A stretch of DNA of 64,000 nucleotides from Allacma fusca (GCA_947179485.1 OX359245.1:31793067-31857066); one strand, 5' to 3'; positions 46,143 to 59,124 are shown, numbered from the stretch's first letter. A program made the numbers and translations. The notes: generated from the letters alone by a model not told the origin.

Positions 46143-49100
46143 TTAAATAAAATGCATGGGGTAACCTTTTGCACAATCCAGCTTCTCACGTTTTTCCAAT
46201 TCTCTGTTCAATTTCTCCGGATTCGAATAGAACTCGTCCCTGGTTCAAAGAATGAATTGTTAAAAAATAAATATAACAGTAATACAAAATAATGTAGATA
46301 ATTATCGAGCCTTTGTACAAATCTTACCCCCAGCCTTGACACAGAGCCTCTGCCCTTTTAGCGGCCCAATGAGCGTAGTAAGTCGGTGCGGGGATTTTTA
46401 CAGATTGAGTACATCGAGCATACATATGACACATGTAGTATGTTAGGGTCTCAATCTCATTCATGGAGAAGTTCGAGTCATCCCAAAGAACTTGATAACG
46501 GGTTGGACGACTGGTTCCCTGCTAAAATTAATTAATTTTTATTTTCAATAAAAATACCACCATAGCTATAATAACCCATGAATGAGCCCTGGATACATAG
46601 CTTTAAAAAACTGATTAGCTTGTATATAGAATAACAAGCCTATAATTACTGTGATCTATAGAATATTAAGGAACGTACCAATCGGCCTTTATGCGAAATC
46701 AAGTAAAAATCCGTAGTGCCACAGCTCACAATATCTTCGTCCACAACCGTTCCGGCTTCCGGATTGAGGTACTATTAAAAGAAATTAAATTAAATGAGCT
46801 TTTGTTTTTTGAAAATCCACTCCACGTCTACTTTCGTTCATTGTGTGGAAACTCTTGGTAGCACATATAAATATTATGATACAAGTTTAAAGAGTAGGAT
46901 TAACAACGAAATTATTTACCACTTCAGGATTTTCGGGATCACGAACGAAAAACCTAGTCTTATGCCTCTTTTGTACGACCAAAAATGTGATTTGAGGCTT
47001 AAAACCTTTCCAAGTATTGCAAGCTTTGCGGATTGCCGTCAGTTCCACTTGTAGAACCTGAATCAAAAATACGCATAAAAATTAACGCCGCTCCTATTAT
47101 TCAACCCCGAGAGCTCAAGGGAATTTATAAAATTATCTTAAGAGAGAAACAACGATTTCTCACCTCATCAAATTGGGAGTCACCAACTCCATCCCGGAGG
47201 TAAATAATTTTCAGAGGAAACATTCGAGCGTTGTGTTGGAAAGCCAGAATAAATTTTTTAACAATTTCCTCCAGATTTTGTATTACTTCCGCTGAGCCCT
47301 TCCCACTCTGTTTCTGGGCCTCCACGTGCATCATGTAAGGCATCCCTGTTCTGTCAATACTGGCACTCACTCCAACGTAGCTAGGAGGACTGTTATCAAC
47401 GCCACCCTATTTCAAGAATATAATTTCTTTTGTAATTCAATTTAAAATATTAGCTTATTTAATTTTAAGCGATTCGAATTATTACCACAATATTTCGGGA
47501 GCCAGGCGGAGGATGGGATACATCTGCCCCTAATATCATTACAGGATAATCCAGGAGTTTAAAGCTCCCAGGGAAATCCGGATTTTCAAGGACTAGGTGA
47601 TTAACATGACCTAATTTGGAGTTGATTTCTAGTAAAAGATTCCCCATGATTTTGTCCCAACCATTAGACTTTTCCACATTAATTTTGACGATACATTGCG
47701 TTAAGATGCCCACTTTCAACTCCGCAGCCTGCTTCACTTGGTTGTAATGAGGTGAGCCTTTTTTGTTGATAATGGCCAGCACAAAAGAGTCAGAAGCACT
47801 CAGGCTGACTTTAATCTTCTTAAACTCGTCCTCAAGAAGAGCAACGTTATTATTTTCATAGCCAGATTTCGACTCTAATTTGACGGGGAAAATGCCGATG
47901 GGTGCCGGGAGAATCATATTTTTTGTGGCAGCTCTGTCCACCAGTGTTTTGATAAATTTGCTGTTTTCAAAAAAATTCAAATAAAAATCAATAATAAAAT
48001 ATTACTGAGAATGAATGAAATTGTAAAAACTTGCGTAAATAGTGCCTCGTACAAAATCACAAGGAACATCATTACTTTAAAAATTTATCCGTAAGGTCTG
48101 TAGCATTCAAAACCGCCCAAGAATTAATTTTGCCAGAGTCATGTAAAGAGAATTTATCTTCCTCATTAGTTGTCCAAATATCCCATTCCCCATTTTCCGG
48201 TTGTATTAAAGCAATCTTCTTGGAGGAAGGTTCCTGCATGTCAAAAATCCGCAAAATAATAAAACTGGCCCTTACTAAATCAATATTCAAAGTCGAAATT
48301 TGGAAGTAGTTATTTGTAAATAAATGTACATTTAACTTTGAACCATAAGCCAACGTTGGTGAGGCTATCTTCCTCGCTTTAATTTCGTGCATACGTGAGG
48401 GTTCAAGAAGTTTGACTCCATATTCTCCGAAGACGGATGCGCCTTCAAGGCTCAATTCTGAAAGCTGATAAAAATTAATTTCGAAAATTTGATACAAATC
48501 TTCTATAAAGTCTTTAATGTACCTCTAGTAAAGGCATAATAATTCATACTACAATTTGTATAGGATGTATATCTTACTGCTTCATTAATGCCTTGATGCC
48601 TTTGGGTAGGGGCTAGTCTTTTATTATAACGCCCACTTGATGAGGCAGACTGACTGAAAGGCTGAGCCAGTTTTACAGTGCATAGCTAAAATTAAGAAAA
48701 ATCATATGCAGTTACTGATTTGATTTGAGATTTTTGGAATTCCATTGCATTTACAACGTTGCTGGTTCTATACCTCAACTGGGATCTCGGCCTGGTCTTT
48801 ACCAGCACACTTCAAAACAGGCCCGTTCGGGTACTGCAATTTAATTCCTTTTTTGGAGTGGTGCTCATAAACGCTCAAGCTCTGCTCGTCCATGATATTT
48901 CGAACAAGGATTTTTGAGGCTGATTGAGGGCTAATTCTCTGGATGACTTTGCAGTACGTGGTCCCATTGTCAGATACAGGGTAAATGATTTTCATATCTG
49001 ATGTAAGAAAAAATTTTAAATTCAGTTAAGTAACATATTTCGCATGATATTTGAACACAACTGCATAAATCGTCAGAGAATTGGGGTTCCCAAAAGAATC

Positions 49101-50998
49101 TAATGTTTTCTTTAATACATTTTTATTACTTTCTAAAAGTTTGGAAGCATCCCGCCTATCATCCTCAGACCACGTCCTCAAATCGTCAGCTATAAATCTA
49201 GTATCCTTCCCTTTAGCTCGTTTGAAGTAATCCTTTATCACCTCCGAAACTTTAATGCTGGAGTAGGCAGGAATCCTGTTTACTGTAAAACAATAAATTA
49301 TCCTCAATATACCATTTTTTTGAAAGAATAATAAAATGTTTTCAAAACAAGGGAAGTTACCATCAATATTGATGAAGAATTTGTTCAATCCATTAGTCAA
49401 ATTAAAACTTGCTTTGAATCCTTTGAAAGCAGAAAGTTGAGAATCATCATGAATCTTTTCAGGGCGGCGCTGCAAATTAATAAAATCCGAGCCCAGGGAA
49501 GTGAACTTCTGGAGCATCACAGAGCGCAACATGGTATTTAACATTTTCTCGGTTTTTCCCAAATCCCTGGAACAATTCCAGCCTGGCATGATACCTTCCT
49601 TTGCGATTTTGATATGAAAGGTACACCCCATTTCTTCATCATGACCCTGCAAATCCTGTCCGTGAATTAAAATGTACTCCTGGTGAAGATTAGATAATTG
49701 TTTCGCTGAAAATATTTTACTGGAATAATCCGTGAACACTCCGAAATTGTTATTTTCTTCATTAAATCCAGAAATTAATTTCGTTATAACAGCCACCCGG
49801 AGCTTCTTCGGTATCATTACATAATTTTTGTTCCCCGCCTCCCGGTTCATTTCAAAACTGTAGCAATGTAAGTTTGGAAAGTTTTCAGGTATTGAGATAG
49901 CAAAGTGGTTCGCCAAAATGTCAATGGTTTTTACGGAGTTTGGGTCTCCGGGATGCTTTCGCGCAGGGATTTTCAGAGGTTCTGTTGACAAAATATCCCA
50001 GGTAGACTGTTCCGACCATTCTGGAAACTCACTGAGACAAGGGATGTTTCTTTCTTCAAATTTGATTGGTGGTTGCAAGAGCTTCGGCTCTTCTGGACTA
50101 TATTCCCGCTTCCCGATTCCAACAAATTTTTGGCGTTTAGGGGTTTTCTCGTGACTCTGGTGTGGTGCACCCAGTTCAGATGTTTCCTGCTGAGGATAAA
50201 AGTTGGGTTTTTCAACTTGTGCCTTTGAATTTAAGTTTGGACGCTTTCCGCTTGAAGGTAAATTCCGGCGCTGGTCCTGTGGAGGGTTTATATCATAATG
50301 GGCCTCGTCGCTTGAATGATAGTACGGCGTATTTGGATATGGGTGTCCATTAGAAGGAGAAAAATTTTGAAACGTATCACGGTAGAAGTTATTATGACTG
50401 GTTTGGTCATATTGGTTCTGTTGATTGGAATAGAAATTTCCTGGTGACCCTTGTCTGGGCATGGGTTGGGTCATTGCACTAAAACACCTCTGTGGCTCTG
50501 TAGGGTGGTAAAAATGACCTGAGGGGTCCAATGGTAACGACTCGTAAGGCATGCGAGGCATGTGGGAGGAGTTTTGTTGCTGAGGAAAGTTTCCACCGTT
50601 CCACATTTCCAAGGAAGCAGAATTCTCTAGACCCATTGGATAATGGTAATTACCATTGGCTGGATTGAAATTCTGATTATAGTAGCTTCCACCAGAGGAC
50701 GCTGAGGAAGAGCTCCCATCGCTGCTGTAGCCTTGATATCTGGGATTGTCTATTAAAAGCAACAGTTATTACAACATTTTTCTTAAAAAATATCGAGTAA
50801 AAATTAATAGATTATTAAATAAATAAATTATGTATAAGCTTATTGCTATACTTTACATTACTTGAATTATTCGGTTCTGTTTTATATTTTTATAGTATAT
50901 AAAGCGTTCAGAACTAAATGCAGGTTTATGATAAAGTTAATATATTTTTAAAATATAATTTTAATTCCAATATAGCTAATTAGAAACTCACGAGCCAT
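46143..50998 (-). CDS. Argonaute protein, 13 exons, about 1169 aa, catalytic tetrad present
   Basis: Exons on the minus strand: 50998-50992, 50749-49361, 49282-49035, 48997-48774, 48685-48578, 48464-48330, 48233-48076, 47960-47486, 47406-47164, 47057-46920, 46771-46679, 46521-46328, 46239-46143. Argonautes bind small RNAs and silence or cut target RNA. Residues 1-235 are Gln/Ser/Asn/Pro-rich and disordered, as in insect AGO2. The N and L1 regions follow, then PAZ (about 540-660, ending [14 protein letters not shown]), MID (VVQKRH in the small-RNA 5' pocket region) and PIWI. The DEDH slicer residues are all seen: D in GADVSHP (about 903), E in AEVIQNL (about 955), D in LRDGVGD (about 986) and H in APTYYAHW (about 1124). 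The tiny first exon encodes only ATGGCTC. One oddity: between exons 3 and 4 no GT-AG choice keeps frame (see findings). AGO2-like is inference from the N-terminus. Confidence 0.95.
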
Positions 50999-52730
50999 TC
51001 TGTTCTGTTCTCAGCTCAATTTTGACAGTTCCAAAGTAAAAGGATGTGTTTATTTATCAGATTTATTGTTACGTATTGAGGGAGGCGAGACCTGCAGCCC
51101 TTTTTCTATCTAATTGTGTTCTGCGGACGACAGAGAAAAAATTGCTTTCCCTTTGCCTTTTATTTTGTGACATTTCTGTACGTACGGAATGTACGGATTC
51201 GGTCATTAAATGTAAATAAACAAAACGCATTTTGTAGTGAGAAAATCGTTCGTACTATATTTATTTGAGTTTTTTACCATTCAAATCTCATGCTTTTTAA
51301 AAGGAGATCTCCGCATGTGTGTTTTATTAAGTTTACTCTTGTCTGTCCTGTCAGATAGCTAAAAGAGCAGCTAAACACAGGCCGATTTACCAGGGTTGAC
51401 AACTCTTTCACTTGTTGAACTTCAAAGTCTCTTGCGTTGCCGTAAAATCTCACTCTGTAGAATCATCCTCATTGACACCCAGGGCATCCCACGTTTAGTG
51501 TGTATTAACCGGGTAAATATCATTACAAATTACCAGCTCTGAGATTTAGTTGCTGTAAAAAATCTACTGGTTGAAATGAGCTTGAAGAAAATGCGAAGCA
51601 CTGTTTTGTACCCAGCTGGGATGGGAAAATGTTCGAAGTTTCTCAGGAATTTAGAATATCTCCGCAATTTATTTACTGCAATCCGATAAACTTCATAAAA
51701 ATTCCCGGCATTCGATTCCCGGATTAATTTTTCTGAATCTTTAACGCGTCTTGTAAGATTCCCTGAACATTTGCCAAACTTCTGGGAAGGCACTTGTTTA
51801 GTCGCGATGTTTCTGCAAATTTTGTTCTAATATTTCCTTAAATTCTCACAAATTTCAGAATGTTATGATCAGAAATATTTCAAGCCTTTTCTGGAAAAAA
51901 TTGTAGTGAATGGTTGCGGCAATACTATTTAAATGGGGAAAAACAGGTAAAAGGGCAAGTTAATAAGGGGCAAAATATTCAAACTACAAAACGTCCTACA
52001 CAATTGCACACTGCCAGCATTCCCGCGGATACCTCATTACATTTAAAGATTTCAGGTAAACTAGGAACAACTTCTGCCTTGCCTTCTTCCAGCTCTTCTT
52101 GTTTCCTTTTCCCTAAACCCTAACCCTAATGCTCTTGAATTGACTGACACTGACACAGTAATAGTAAACACTAAAACCAGTGAGTGACAAAACTCACGAC
52201 GAAAACTTCGACTGTCTTTTTCTTATTTCTTTTTGTAGGATTCCTGTATCTAAACCTATTCACTTATTTACACCTGGAAATTTTAAAGCTAAGCATTTGA
52301 CTGATTAAATATTTATTATTCCTTACTCCCAAATACTCCCAACAATAAAAATTGCCCATTTATACCTTCTTACAAGGTTAAGGTCTGCCGTGTCATATTA
52401 TAGTCATTCGTCAGGAAATTACAAATATTGTATTTCAGTTGGAGTAACCACAAAAATGCCTTATTTTTTATATGGATGATTATAACTAAACTAAATATTC
52501 TTGTCCCCAGTCTCTACTTCTGAAATTTGAAAGAAAAAAGTTTTTGAGAAACAAGCAGCACGAAATCACGGGGAAAAACTGGATCATAATTATTGCAAAA
52601 AATAAATAAATATGGAGCGGGAGCTTGTATAGGGACGCTGTAGAAATATTTCTGAAACATTTGGGTTTGAAAGGAGAGGTTTTTTAAGAGGCTGAGAATC
52701 TAAACTCTAGTTATAAATTGAAAGGGAAAC
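50999..52730. other. Divergent intergenic region between Argonaute and the zinc-finger gene
   Basis: Holds the promoters of both genes, but no core element was identified. No coding region seen; an 87-codon minus-strand frame (51793-51530) shows no family resemblance. A short telomere-like tract lies at 52113-52131. Confidence 0.55.
52113..52131. repeat. Short interstitial telomere-like tract
   Basis: CCCTAAACCCTAACCCTAA: three imperfect copies of TTAGGG on the minus strand. It is too short to decide between chance and a relic. Confidence 0.4.
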
Positions 52731-53611
52731 ATGTCAAAGTCCGAAGAGAAAAAGTTCCCTTGTAAATTATGTCAAAGGTCATTTATGCACAAGCAGTCCT
52801 TGGATATTCACATGAGGAGTCACACAGGTATGCAATAATTATAAAAATAAATTATTGCATTAAATTTAATGCAAGTAATATATAAATTATTATTGATTCT
52901 GTACAGGCAAATCTTGACATAACGGAAGGTCTGGGTACGGCTGAATTTTTTTTGCTGTTAAAATTTGTATGACAGTCAACCCATAAAGGGAGCAAAATTT
53001 TAAGCACTTTTTAAGGGCATGTGCTTATAAGGATCTTATTAAGAAATAATCTTAAAGACAGTATATTTCGAAATTTTTTACTCAGTGGCGTCAATTATTT
53101 ACACAGTGCTTTCTTATGATAATGCTGACAAGGGATACTTTTTATGTGACACAAAATTTTAGGCCTGTGCGAATCCCTCATAGGGAGCGTGCTTAAGTGA
53201 GTGCTTAATACCTGGAGACGAAACGTATTCTGTCTTTTGTAGGCAAATATCCAGTATTTAGTAATCCGTTATGTTGAGATTTGCCTGAAATGATATGTCA
53301 AGTGACAATGGTACTTATTGCAAGGAAATCATTTGTTTGACTTGAAATTACTTGAAGGTGAACGTCCGTTCAGTTGTGCAGACTGTGGTCAGACCTTTGC
53401 CCAAAGAGCGACTTTGAATCGTCACCGGAGAAGAGTTCACCTCCCGAAATCTCAAGAATGTACTGAATGTGGGAGGAAATTCGGATGCCGGGACTACCTC
53501 CTCAAACATTTACGTACCCATACGGGAGAACTGCCATATGCTTGTAGCAAGTGTGACAAGCGATTCCGGGATAAAAGTGCACTCAATCAACATTCCCGGA
53601 GTCATAAATGA
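52731..53611 (+). CDS. C2H2 zinc-finger protein, four fingers, 116 aa, 2 exons
   Basis: Exons 52731-52827 and 53358-53611 join in phase 1 to give 116 residues and a TGA stop. Four consecutive C2H2 fingers fill nearly the whole protein: finger 1 (FPCKLC...HMRSH) is split from the TGEK-type linker by the intron, finger 2 begins FSCADC, finger 3 ECTECG, finger 4 YACSKC. Linkers HTGERPF and HTGELPY are canonical. This implies sequence-specific DNA (or RNA) binding in the nucleus. There is no KRAB, BTB or ZAD domain, so it may be a truncated member of a larger family, or the annotation may miss further 5' exons. The acceptor (ACTTGAAG) is weak in pyrimidines. The intron contains a Tigger-like MITE. 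Confidence 0.82.
52904..53287. mobile_element. 384-bp Tigger-like MITE inside the zinc-finger intron
   Basis: Inverted ends CAGGCAAATCTTGACATAAC and CAGGCAAATCTCAACATAAC; TA precedes the left end but the right flank reads AA. The CAGG..A.CT..ATAACGGA pattern is shared with the ends of 13204-14659, so both belong to one pogo/Tigger-type group. Confidence 0.75.
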
Positions 53612-54323
53612 TCAAAACAGAAACCTGTGACTGATGGGTAGTCAACATGGGACAAACCCAAGTCAAGATAATTTAAAGATCACTACATTTAATCCTAAAA
53701 TAATGCCGCACTGAAAAAATTTCTAAATAACTGGAAGAAGCAAGTTTCATTTGCTGTGCAAAAATTTGAAAGCTTTGCGAAAATTTAATATGTACCCTTT
53801 GCAAGTCTCATAAATTGTAATAATTATACCGGTAGATACATAGTACGTAGTAACATTTTTACGGGTATACTAATACAATTGTAATAATAGGCTATCTGTT
53901 TTAATGCTACTTTCCTCACGAAGACAATTATTATTAAATTTACAAAAAAAAACTACATGCTTGTGATAGGATTTTTAATGCAAATCCAAAAGTTCTGTGT
54001 GACCTGCTGGGATGTAATATTTATAAGTGATGAACCTCACCTATGTACCTTTTAGATATCTATATATGTATATATATATTCCTCACTGCGACATTGCTTG
54101 ATATTCATTCTGTATAGTGTATAGGAAAGGAGCTGAAAAGGGCTGAAATTGTTTTGTTTTTGCTTACATGTTCTATTTGAAATGCAAAATGAAAAAATAT
54201 ATAATAAATAATGCAATATTAAAATATATGAGGAAATTCTCAAATTATTTAATTTGTAAAAACATAAATAGAAAAACGAGTGCATTTTTGCACTTGAATA
54301 TGGAAGAAATTCATTTCTTCTTT
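53612..54323. other. Convergent 3' region between zinc-finger gene and INTS8
   Basis: Very AT-rich; the two genes end towards each other here. No exon or repeat recognised. Microsatellite-like (TA)n at 54058-54080. Confidence 0.55.
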
Positions 54324-57300
54324 TTATACAAATATATACATTCTGGCTAAAGTTCGCATGAACTGAGATTTTCGGAGGATCATAGCTTCCCGTTGAATCT
54401 CCTCATTGTTGTTTGAGTTAAGTTCCAGCAAGCCTAACAGTTTCACCTGGAATTTTAATAATAGATTGAACATAATTAACTCGATTTATAAAAAAATAAT
54501 TTCTTAATGCGGACAGAGCTGCGCTGACGTTATGACAAGTGTAAATTCAAGGTTCACAAAATTTAATTTAGGAATTTCATGTAAACACAGCTCTGTCGTG
54601 ACTATGTACATTTGTTGGAATGAGATATAAATTACTGCTTCTTGTCGCTTCTTAGTTTCATTGCGTTTTGTATGGAGATTGACCAAGAATTCTAAAATGG
54701 TTAGGTCCCATATGAAACCATACAAAGAGTCAGAAGCGTCTGAAGAAACTTTTTCCTGTGCCATACCAAAAGCCACATTGTAGTCAACGTCAGTTAAGAA
54801 TTGACACAGTAACATCGCCTAAAAATATAAATAAATACATTTATGACAATTACACCGTAAAAATAAGTGGTTTAGGTTCTGACTACTAGAGATACATACC
54901 TGTGTGAAACACTGAAGACCCTCGCAGCATTTAATCATTTTTCGGAACAAAGCATTATCACCCCAGCAAGGGCACACGGTTTTTTCAAAGAAATCAGTGC
55001 TGATAGCCAGATATTCTACGTAAGACTTCATTGCTAAGGCTGGTGAACCAGAAGCTAGATGAACATCTCCTAAACATTTTAGCCACAGAGTTTCCTCACT
55101 TCGGATTAAAGCTAGTTGGAGTAAGTGAAAGAGAAAGTCTTGAACTTGGTGAATGTTCAATTTGGAACTGCCAGAGATACGGGATTTCAACTCTATCGAA
55201 GAGCCGGTTGTGATTGTCACACTAGAAGAATTAAACCAATATATATTTTTATTTAAGTACCCGTACAAGAACTGGAATCATAAAACCATGGTTGTTATGA
55301 GGATACTAACTCGTCAATTATATTTGGCCAGACATGTAAAAGATCGGCTTGTATCAGAAGAGCCACGTCATCAAGAATATGATTATGTAGTCGGGAGAGA
55401 AGTGAAACAAAAAGGGAGATCACTGTCAATGAGCAAGCTCGGTCTAGAACCCACAGCAGCGAAGATTTATTTGGGAGGATACCTTCTTTCCCAACGCGTG
55501 GTAATTTTGCTCCGGTTGAGTTCATGCAGACTGGGAGAACTATACAAAATAGAAACAGAGTACTATGATAAACGATGACGCACAAAAACTTTCGTCGCTA
55601 CTTGATCAACATAAGTCATCTTATGAGATTGTACATACAAATTATCGCAGGAAACCTAGATTTTTCTGACAAATTAAACAAGTTTAACTTTATATAGATA
55701 CAAAACTCATATCATTTACCTGTAGACCATAGCTCACGATAATTCGGAGACACATCCTTTTTTTCCGTCACATCCCTGCAAGCTCTTGCAAGCAGTCCCA
55801 GGAATTCAACAAAGGGCCACCTGAAAATAAGTAGGAATTGTGTTAAAACATTTTGTAAGTAATTATCTATAACCAAAAAAATATACTGCTAGTTCAAACA
55901 GTGTACCTTTTCCGGCTGTCTTCAAATTTGATTACAAACTTAAACTCTCCCAAGTTAATAAAAGCCATTAGAATGAATTCAACTATCTCCGAGCGGGGAT
56001 TGACTTCAGAAGAAGGATCTTCCATAAACCTAATGCATTCCCTGCATCTCTTTACCAGATCCTGGTTAGTATTAGGGCTTGCCGGGGTCCAAGTAGAAAA
56101 GAGTTCTGTGATATCAATAAGTAAAACTTCCCAGTCCAGCATTTGGCCCAATTTACGAACGTTATATTGATTGAATCCCCAGGCATTCACACCCTGTAGC
56201 AGAGAGTCATCAAGCTCTTTTTTGGCTACATCTAACGCCTGCCGGGCTTGCGAAAAATTCTAGAAACCCCAAAAGTAGAATTACACGTTGTACATGTTTA
56301 TTCCATCTGTACACGCTTGTATAAATACATCTTTTAAAACCCCGTACCTTAAGGTTGTAATGTTGTTTTGATTTGGCGACTAATACTTGAACGAAATCTT
56401 TCAGGGCCCCTGCCGGAACTTTTTCGATGGCATGCTGCAGTGGTAGAGGTAACTCCCATTCCATGAATAGCTTTCGTACTACTGAACAACCCATAGCTAA
56501 ATTATTTAGACGAACCACAAGTTCTTTGATTTGTTTGTAGTCCGAAATCTCCAAAAGCTTTCTCTCACAATTGAACATTTCCAGTTGCTCTTGGCCCACT
56601 ATACAAAACATAACCTACATTTTAGAATTTACAAGGTATGTCTTCCAAGAATCACATGCCCTAAAAGTAATTATATAAAAACAATTTTATTTTCACATTT
56701 TACATAGATTTCTCCAATGCAAAACAAAAAACCAAACATTACCAAGTGGATCAGGGTCAACAGGGATCTTGTTCGGATCGAGCGGTAGCAGCTCCTCATC
56801 ACTATCCAATTCTTGGATTTCCATATCAACCCCATCCTCCAGCTCTTTCTGAAAAACTCCCTCAATCTTCTCCCAATGTCCCAATTGTAGCCATTTTGAT
56901 ATTTCCAGAGTGGTGCTCTGTACCAAATTCGGTAGCAAAATTGGTTTCCTTTCCACCTTCTTCAGTCCAACAGAAGCTAAGAACCCATCGAGCTTCGCTT
57001 CAGAAATTTTGAAATAAGGAAAATTTTCCACTGGTAAATTCTGAGCCTTAAAATGCTTCTTCGCTTCGTCATTCTTGCCTTCATACAATAAATACACCCC
57101 TAAGTCCACATGTATCATGGATTTGAAAGCCTCCACATTAATTTCATTCCCCAAAGACCAGTTTGGGACCGTCCCTGCAAACGTGTCCACTGAAGGTATA
57201 AGTATCGATTTTTTCGAAGTTGATTCTAAAGCGTCCAGCAAAAATTTTACGGATGTTTCAGGATTTAAAGTTTTCACTATCGTTTCTGCTATTTGAACTG

Positions 57301-58236
57301 GATCTGGTCCCTGTAAAACCCTACAAAAATCCCATCGATGAAAAAAAATAAAGTTTAAACATATTTACATAGTTTCTTAGCACTATTTATTAATTCCAAA
57401 AATATTCTTCATCTCCAATGACTTACATGGGATTCAAAGGTCGGAAGTGAACTCGAGTAACTTTATTTGACTGAATAGTTCTGAGAACCCAGCGGTGGTA
57501 CAGGCAATGCAGGAACTTGTCATTCTTTGATTCCTCACTCAAAGCCAGGATGTGGTTCATTAAAAAGTTTTGCAGCCCGATTTGCAATCTTAAAATAATA
57601 ATTTAAAATTATAAACCACGCTTATGTAAATAACATGTATTTCTCCAAAAGAAATAACTTTCGCTTAATCACTGTTTCAACTTTTACAGAGCCAGCAAGT
57701 CCTGTCACCCTTTTATTTTTAGCTTTATTTTGACTCTTACTTCGCCAAAGAATCAAGGTCCCAATCCAAATGTGCAGCGACTTGAATGGCCATTAATTTC
57801 AACGTCCGATTCTTCAAACTCCTCGAAGCTTTCAAAAGGGAATCGGTGGGCTCCACTAAATTTGGATCCGAAGGTGCTTCCGTCCATTTGTCCGCGTTCA
57901 GTAAAAACTGAGAAATTAAAGTATTCGGGGACGGATCTCAAAAAAATTAATGAAAATAATTCCCAAATTAATACACCCATATTTTCTTTAGTATTAAATA
58001 TTACACCTACATAATTTTTACACTACACATTTACATATTGCACATTAATAATAGTACAAATACCTACAATTTACAATTAGAATAAAACCCACACAAATTC
58101 CAGCAATTGAAAACTCTGGAAATAATTTGCCCAAAAAATAAAAATACTTACCCGGGTCAGGTTTTTGCAAATGCTTGACAAGAAGGCTCCGATTTAGAAT
58201 AAAATCTAACCAGGACAATTCGGTATTGCTCTCCAT
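54324..58236 (-). CDS. IntS8: Integrator complex subunit 8, 11 core exons, 878 aa
   Basis: Exons on the minus strand: 58236 (ATG)-58152, 57936-57741, 57588-57427, 57320-56743, 56598-56348, 56259-55907, 55820-55720, 55539-55307, 55271-54900, 54818-54636, 54446-54324. All join in frame: 879 codons including the stop. INTS8 is a scaffold of the nuclear Integrator complex, which cleaves nascent RNA at Pol II and recruits PP2A. Matches to animal INTS8: KHLQKPDPDPSP near the start, RTLKLMAIQVAAHLDWDLD, HRWVLRTI, the IRMIKCC-like FRKMIKCCEGLQCFTQ followed by LLCQFLTDVDYNVAF and FIWDLTILEFLVNLHTKR, and a C-terminus FMRTLARMYIF. The second half fits TPR-like helices. Oddities: a 35-nt intron (55306-55272), and a possible longer N-terminus from an exon at 58617-58331 joined to 58249 in frame, giving 978 aa (human about 995). 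Confidence 0.95.
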
Positions 58237-58330
58237 GCTTGAAGTTCTGCTACAAATTAAAGTGACATTGTATATTTGATTAATTGTCTGTGAAACAAGT
58301 AATTTATAATTTTTTAGGAAATTAATTTAC

Positions 58331-58617
58331 AGTAAAGGATGAATGCGGTTTAAGGGGAATTTTTGTGAAATCTCTACTTCTTTATCCTTCAGCGTCAATT
58401 CTTCCACTTCTTCGTTCTTCACTTGTTCCTCTTCGGAGGTCGGGTCGGATTCTGTCTGTGTCCCGGAAAAAAATACAAAATGCAACTTTCCCGCGCGAAG
58501 CCCAACTCTGCTTTTAGACGTTCCATTAAATTCTTGATTTACTTGCTCCAGTGCAGAGATGCGAACCACATTTTCGTTACGTAACGTTACACTTAATATA
58601 GGCTTTGAAATTGACAT
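58331..58617 (-). CDS. Possible N-terminal exon of INTS8, or a separate short frame
   Basis: An open frame starting MSISKPILSVTL and running 95 codons into a GT donor at 58330, rich in Glu near its end (TSEEEQVKNEEVEEL). Spliced to the acceptor before 58249 it reads in frame into the INTS8 start region. It does not resemble the known INTS8 N-terminus, so translation may instead begin at 58236, with this exon belonging to another transcript. Confidence 0.45.
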
Positions 58618-59124
58618 TAATTATCACTACGTTACTAAATATTGCAGTACAAATTCAGCGTTACCATTCCGTTACTACAAAACTGCGCTAATACCAATAA
58701 CGCGTTTCCAATAAAAAATATAATATAACCGTTACTTTCCGTTATGGTTATAAAATCGCAACTAAAATGTCAAATAACCGGTGTCGCTGGGCGGAATTAC
58801 TATCGCGAAATGGTCATTAGAGTTTAGCGTGCCCCATGTGGTTTGACTAAGATACCAAACTGTCAGGAAACTCAATAATTAAGCAAATATCAAATGGAAA
58901 AATAAGACTAAATTGACAACTATTCGCCTGTAAGCATTTCTAAATTAAGTGGAGTTTTTGTAGTAATGCAAGAAAGGTAAATCTTTAGAAATTATAAAAA
59001 CGTATGACTTCTACTTATTTTGTTATATTTTGGACTTGATTAGGATTTGCATAAAAATTATCATCTATACTAATTAAATTGCTATCATTAGAATTAAAAA
59101 TCCGGATTTCTTGACATGATAATG
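58618..59124. other. Upstream of INTS8, no gene seen
   Basis: AT-rich, with several GTTAC/GTAAC words near 58560-58740 (for example CCGTTACTACAAAAC), perhaps a decayed repeat. The INTS8 promoter must lie here or just beyond. Confidence 0.45.

Noticed and set aside
46143-58236. Idea that Argonaute, the zinc-finger gene and INTS8 form a functional RNA-silencing cluster
   Set aside because: They are on different strands with separate promoters, and nothing in the sequence shows joint regulation; proximity alone is weak evidence in animals.
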